Below are positions 62,983 to 64,000 of a stretch of DNA of 64,000 nt, one piece after another. Location of the stretch: the NCBI RefSeq assembly GCF_016863495.1, contig NZ_BOOZ01000008.1:62001-126000 (forward strand), in the 5' to 3' direction. The translations under genes were made by a program, and so were the position numbers. How positions within the stretch are numbered: position 1 is the first letter of the stretch; every line of letters starts with the position of its first letter. Source of the DNA: Micromonospora andamanensis (GTDB lineage Bacteria; Actinomycetota; Actinomycetes; Mycobacteriales; Micromonosporaceae). Below the pieces are notes generated by a model. That model had not been told where the DNA came from. It did no database searches and saw only the letters and a program-made list of their open reading frames with translations.

Positions 62983-63310
62983 GTTCGCTCCTAAGTTGCC
63001 TGCCGGGTAACGGCGGGACAGTAGCAAGAAGTTTCGTAACTAGAAACCCCTTGCGAACACCCCTGCAACAACCGTGCCCCATCCGCAACTTCAATGGCCG
63101 ACAAGTGTCGCTGTCTGGGCATTTCATCCCCGACTGCGGTGACCGAGCTCCCAACCACTGTCACTCTTCGCACATCCGCTGCGCACTCATCGTCCCCGGA
63201 TGGGGCACCGCAGGCAAGCTCCGTGGGCACGCTCCCGACGCCCACTGCTCGATCCTGCAAGTTCTTGCTGGCCACTGCGCAAGAACTTGGCGGTGAGCTA
63301 CAGTGCCGCC
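62983..63310. promoter_or_regulatory. Divergent malE/lacI promoter region
   Basis: This 328-bp region holds both promoters. malE side: -10 TACTGT (minus, 63018-63023), dyad GTTTC-N7-GAAAC (63031-63047) and flanking GCAAG/CTTGC (63024-63028 and 63050-63054). lacI side: 10-bp inverted repeat CAAGTTCTTG/CAAGAACTTG (63258-63267 and 63280-63289) and TACAGT (63299-63304), 6 nt before ATG 63311. The middle shows no gene. Confidence 0.7.
63258..63289. promoter_or_regulatory. LacI-type operator before the regulator gene
   Basis: CAAGTTCTTG (63258-63267) and its complement CAAGAACTTG (63280-63289) enclose 12 nt; each half is itself CAAG-N2-CTTG. It lies 10 bp upstream of the lacI -10 candidate. CTTGC-type half-sites also appear at the malE promoter, in line with MalR-type sites in actinomycetes. 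Confidence 0.65.
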
Positions 63311-64000
63311 ATGCGCGCTCGCCTGTCCGACATCGCCCAGCAGGCCGACGTCAGTGAGGCCACGGTGTCGCGGGTGCTCAACGACCGCCCCGGCGTGGCA
63401 CCCGAGACTCGGCAGGCCGTCCTGACCGCCCTCGACGTGCTCGGTTACGAGCGCCCCGCCCGGCTGCGCAAGCGCAGCGCCGGACTGGTCGGCCTGGTCG
63501 TCCCGGAGCTGGACAACCCGATCTTCCCGGCGTTCGCCCAGATCATCGAGTCGGCCCTGGCCCCGACCGGCTACACCCCGGTGCTCTGCACCCAGACCCC
63601 CGGCGGCGTCCGCGAGGACGAGTACGTCGAGATGCTCCTGGACCGGCAGGTCTCCGGCATCGTCTTCGTCTCCGGCCTGCACGCCGACACCGCCGCCGAC
63701 CACGACCGGTACCGGACCCTGCTCGCCCGCCCGCTGCCGATCGTGATGATCAACGGATACGCGCCGGGCATCCCCGCGCCCTTCGTCTCCTGTGACGACC
63801 GGGAGGCCGCCGAGCTGGCCGTGGCCCACCTGGTGGCCCTGGGCCACCGGCGGATCGGCCTGATCACCGGTCCCGACCGCTTCGTGCCGGTGCAGCGCAA
63901 GGTCAGCGGCTACAAGGCGGCGATGGAGCGGCTCGCCGGTGTCGGCGAGAGCGAGTTGGCCGAGCTGACCGAGCTGTCGCTGTTCGGTGTCGAGGGCGGC
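63311..64000 (+). CDS. LacI-family regulator, partial (runs off window end)
   Basis: First 230 codons of a LacI/GalR repressor. HTH RLSDIAQQADVSEATVSRVLN with hinge PETRQAVLTALDVLGYERP; then the periplasmic-binding-like ligand domain starting GLVGLVVPELDNPIFPAFAQ and SGIVFVSGLHADTA, and GHRRIGLITGPDRFVPVQRK. ATG 63311 has TACAGT 6 nt upstream (leaderless). It is divergent from the MalEFG-type operon and probably represses it, released by the transported sugar. The 3' end lies beyond 64000. Confidence 0.9.
   Translation, partial: MRARLSDIAQQADVSEATVSRVLNDRPGVAPETRQAVLTALDVLGYERPARLRKRSAGLVGLVVPELDNPIFPAFAQIIESALAPTGYTPVLCTQTPGGVREDEYVEMLLDRQVSGIVFVSGLHADTAADHDRYRTLLARPLPIVMINGYAPGIPAPFVSCDDREAAELAVAHLVALGHRRIGLITGPDRFVPVQRKVSGYKAAMERLAGVGESELAELTELSLFGVEGG

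Overview
High-G+C actinobacterial chromosome, most likely Micromonosporaceae (Micromonospora/Salinispora-like). The reasons are dense GC-rich genes with frequent GTG starts, many probably leaderless transcripts (a TANNNT hexamer 5-8 nt before the start codon), a Cvn 'conservon', GuaB1, LpdA, and a gene order recalling the mycobacterial lpdA-amiA-pmmB-upp...add-deoA-cdd region. The window is core-like; I see no prophage, intact insertion sequence, CRISPR array, tRNA or rRNA.

Layout. 0.2-5 kb: biotin-dependent carboxylase alpha chain, divergent LysG/LysE exporter pair, GuaB1. 5-7.6 kb: TetR/DoxX pair with twin operators, then a short threonyl-tRNA synthetase paralogue preceded by a leader peptide with three Thr codons and a strong hairpin (probable ribosome-mediated attenuator). 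7.9-18 kb: DedA and DUF998 membrane proteins, LpdA, a GGCT-like protein, an MBL/coiled-coil/SCO6745-type operon, DUF4349 lipoprotein, M20 amidohydrolase and an acyl-CoA mutase large subunit. 18-27 kb: PknB-like kinase, then PmmB, GPP34 protein, Upp, DeoC, an aldehyde dehydrogenase and an overlapping half-length dehydrogenase (nucleoside-sugar catabolism). 27-36 kb: BlaI/M56 pair, cydABDC (bd oxidase and its ABC exporter), PadR and a permease-prefix protein. 36-46 kb: two unfamiliar proteins, an orphan branched-chain-type binding protein, and the complete cvnABCD conservon. 46-57 kb: small kinase, Add, RlmA-type methyltransferase, DUF4272, DeoA, Cdd and a BMP-family ABC importer (two permeases, double ATPase, binding protein), together a nucleoside uptake and degradation module. 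57-64 kb: TetR-controlled YhgE/Pip-like membrane protein and a MalEFG-type sugar importer with a divergent LacI regulator that runs off the edge.

Most notable: (1) the Thr leader/attenuator in front of an editing-domain-less ThrRS; (2) a C-terminal module shared by the CvnA sensor kinase and a neighbouring 774-aa protein whose N-terminus weakly resembles an IS110 transposase; (3) two long hairpins, 23.6 kb apart, with an identical 26-nt loop on different stems; (4) a probable CTG start in the BMP-system ATPase; (5) a 21-codon ORF linking cydD and cydC by ATGA overlaps at both ends; (6) matching dyads in the cydA and padR promoters.
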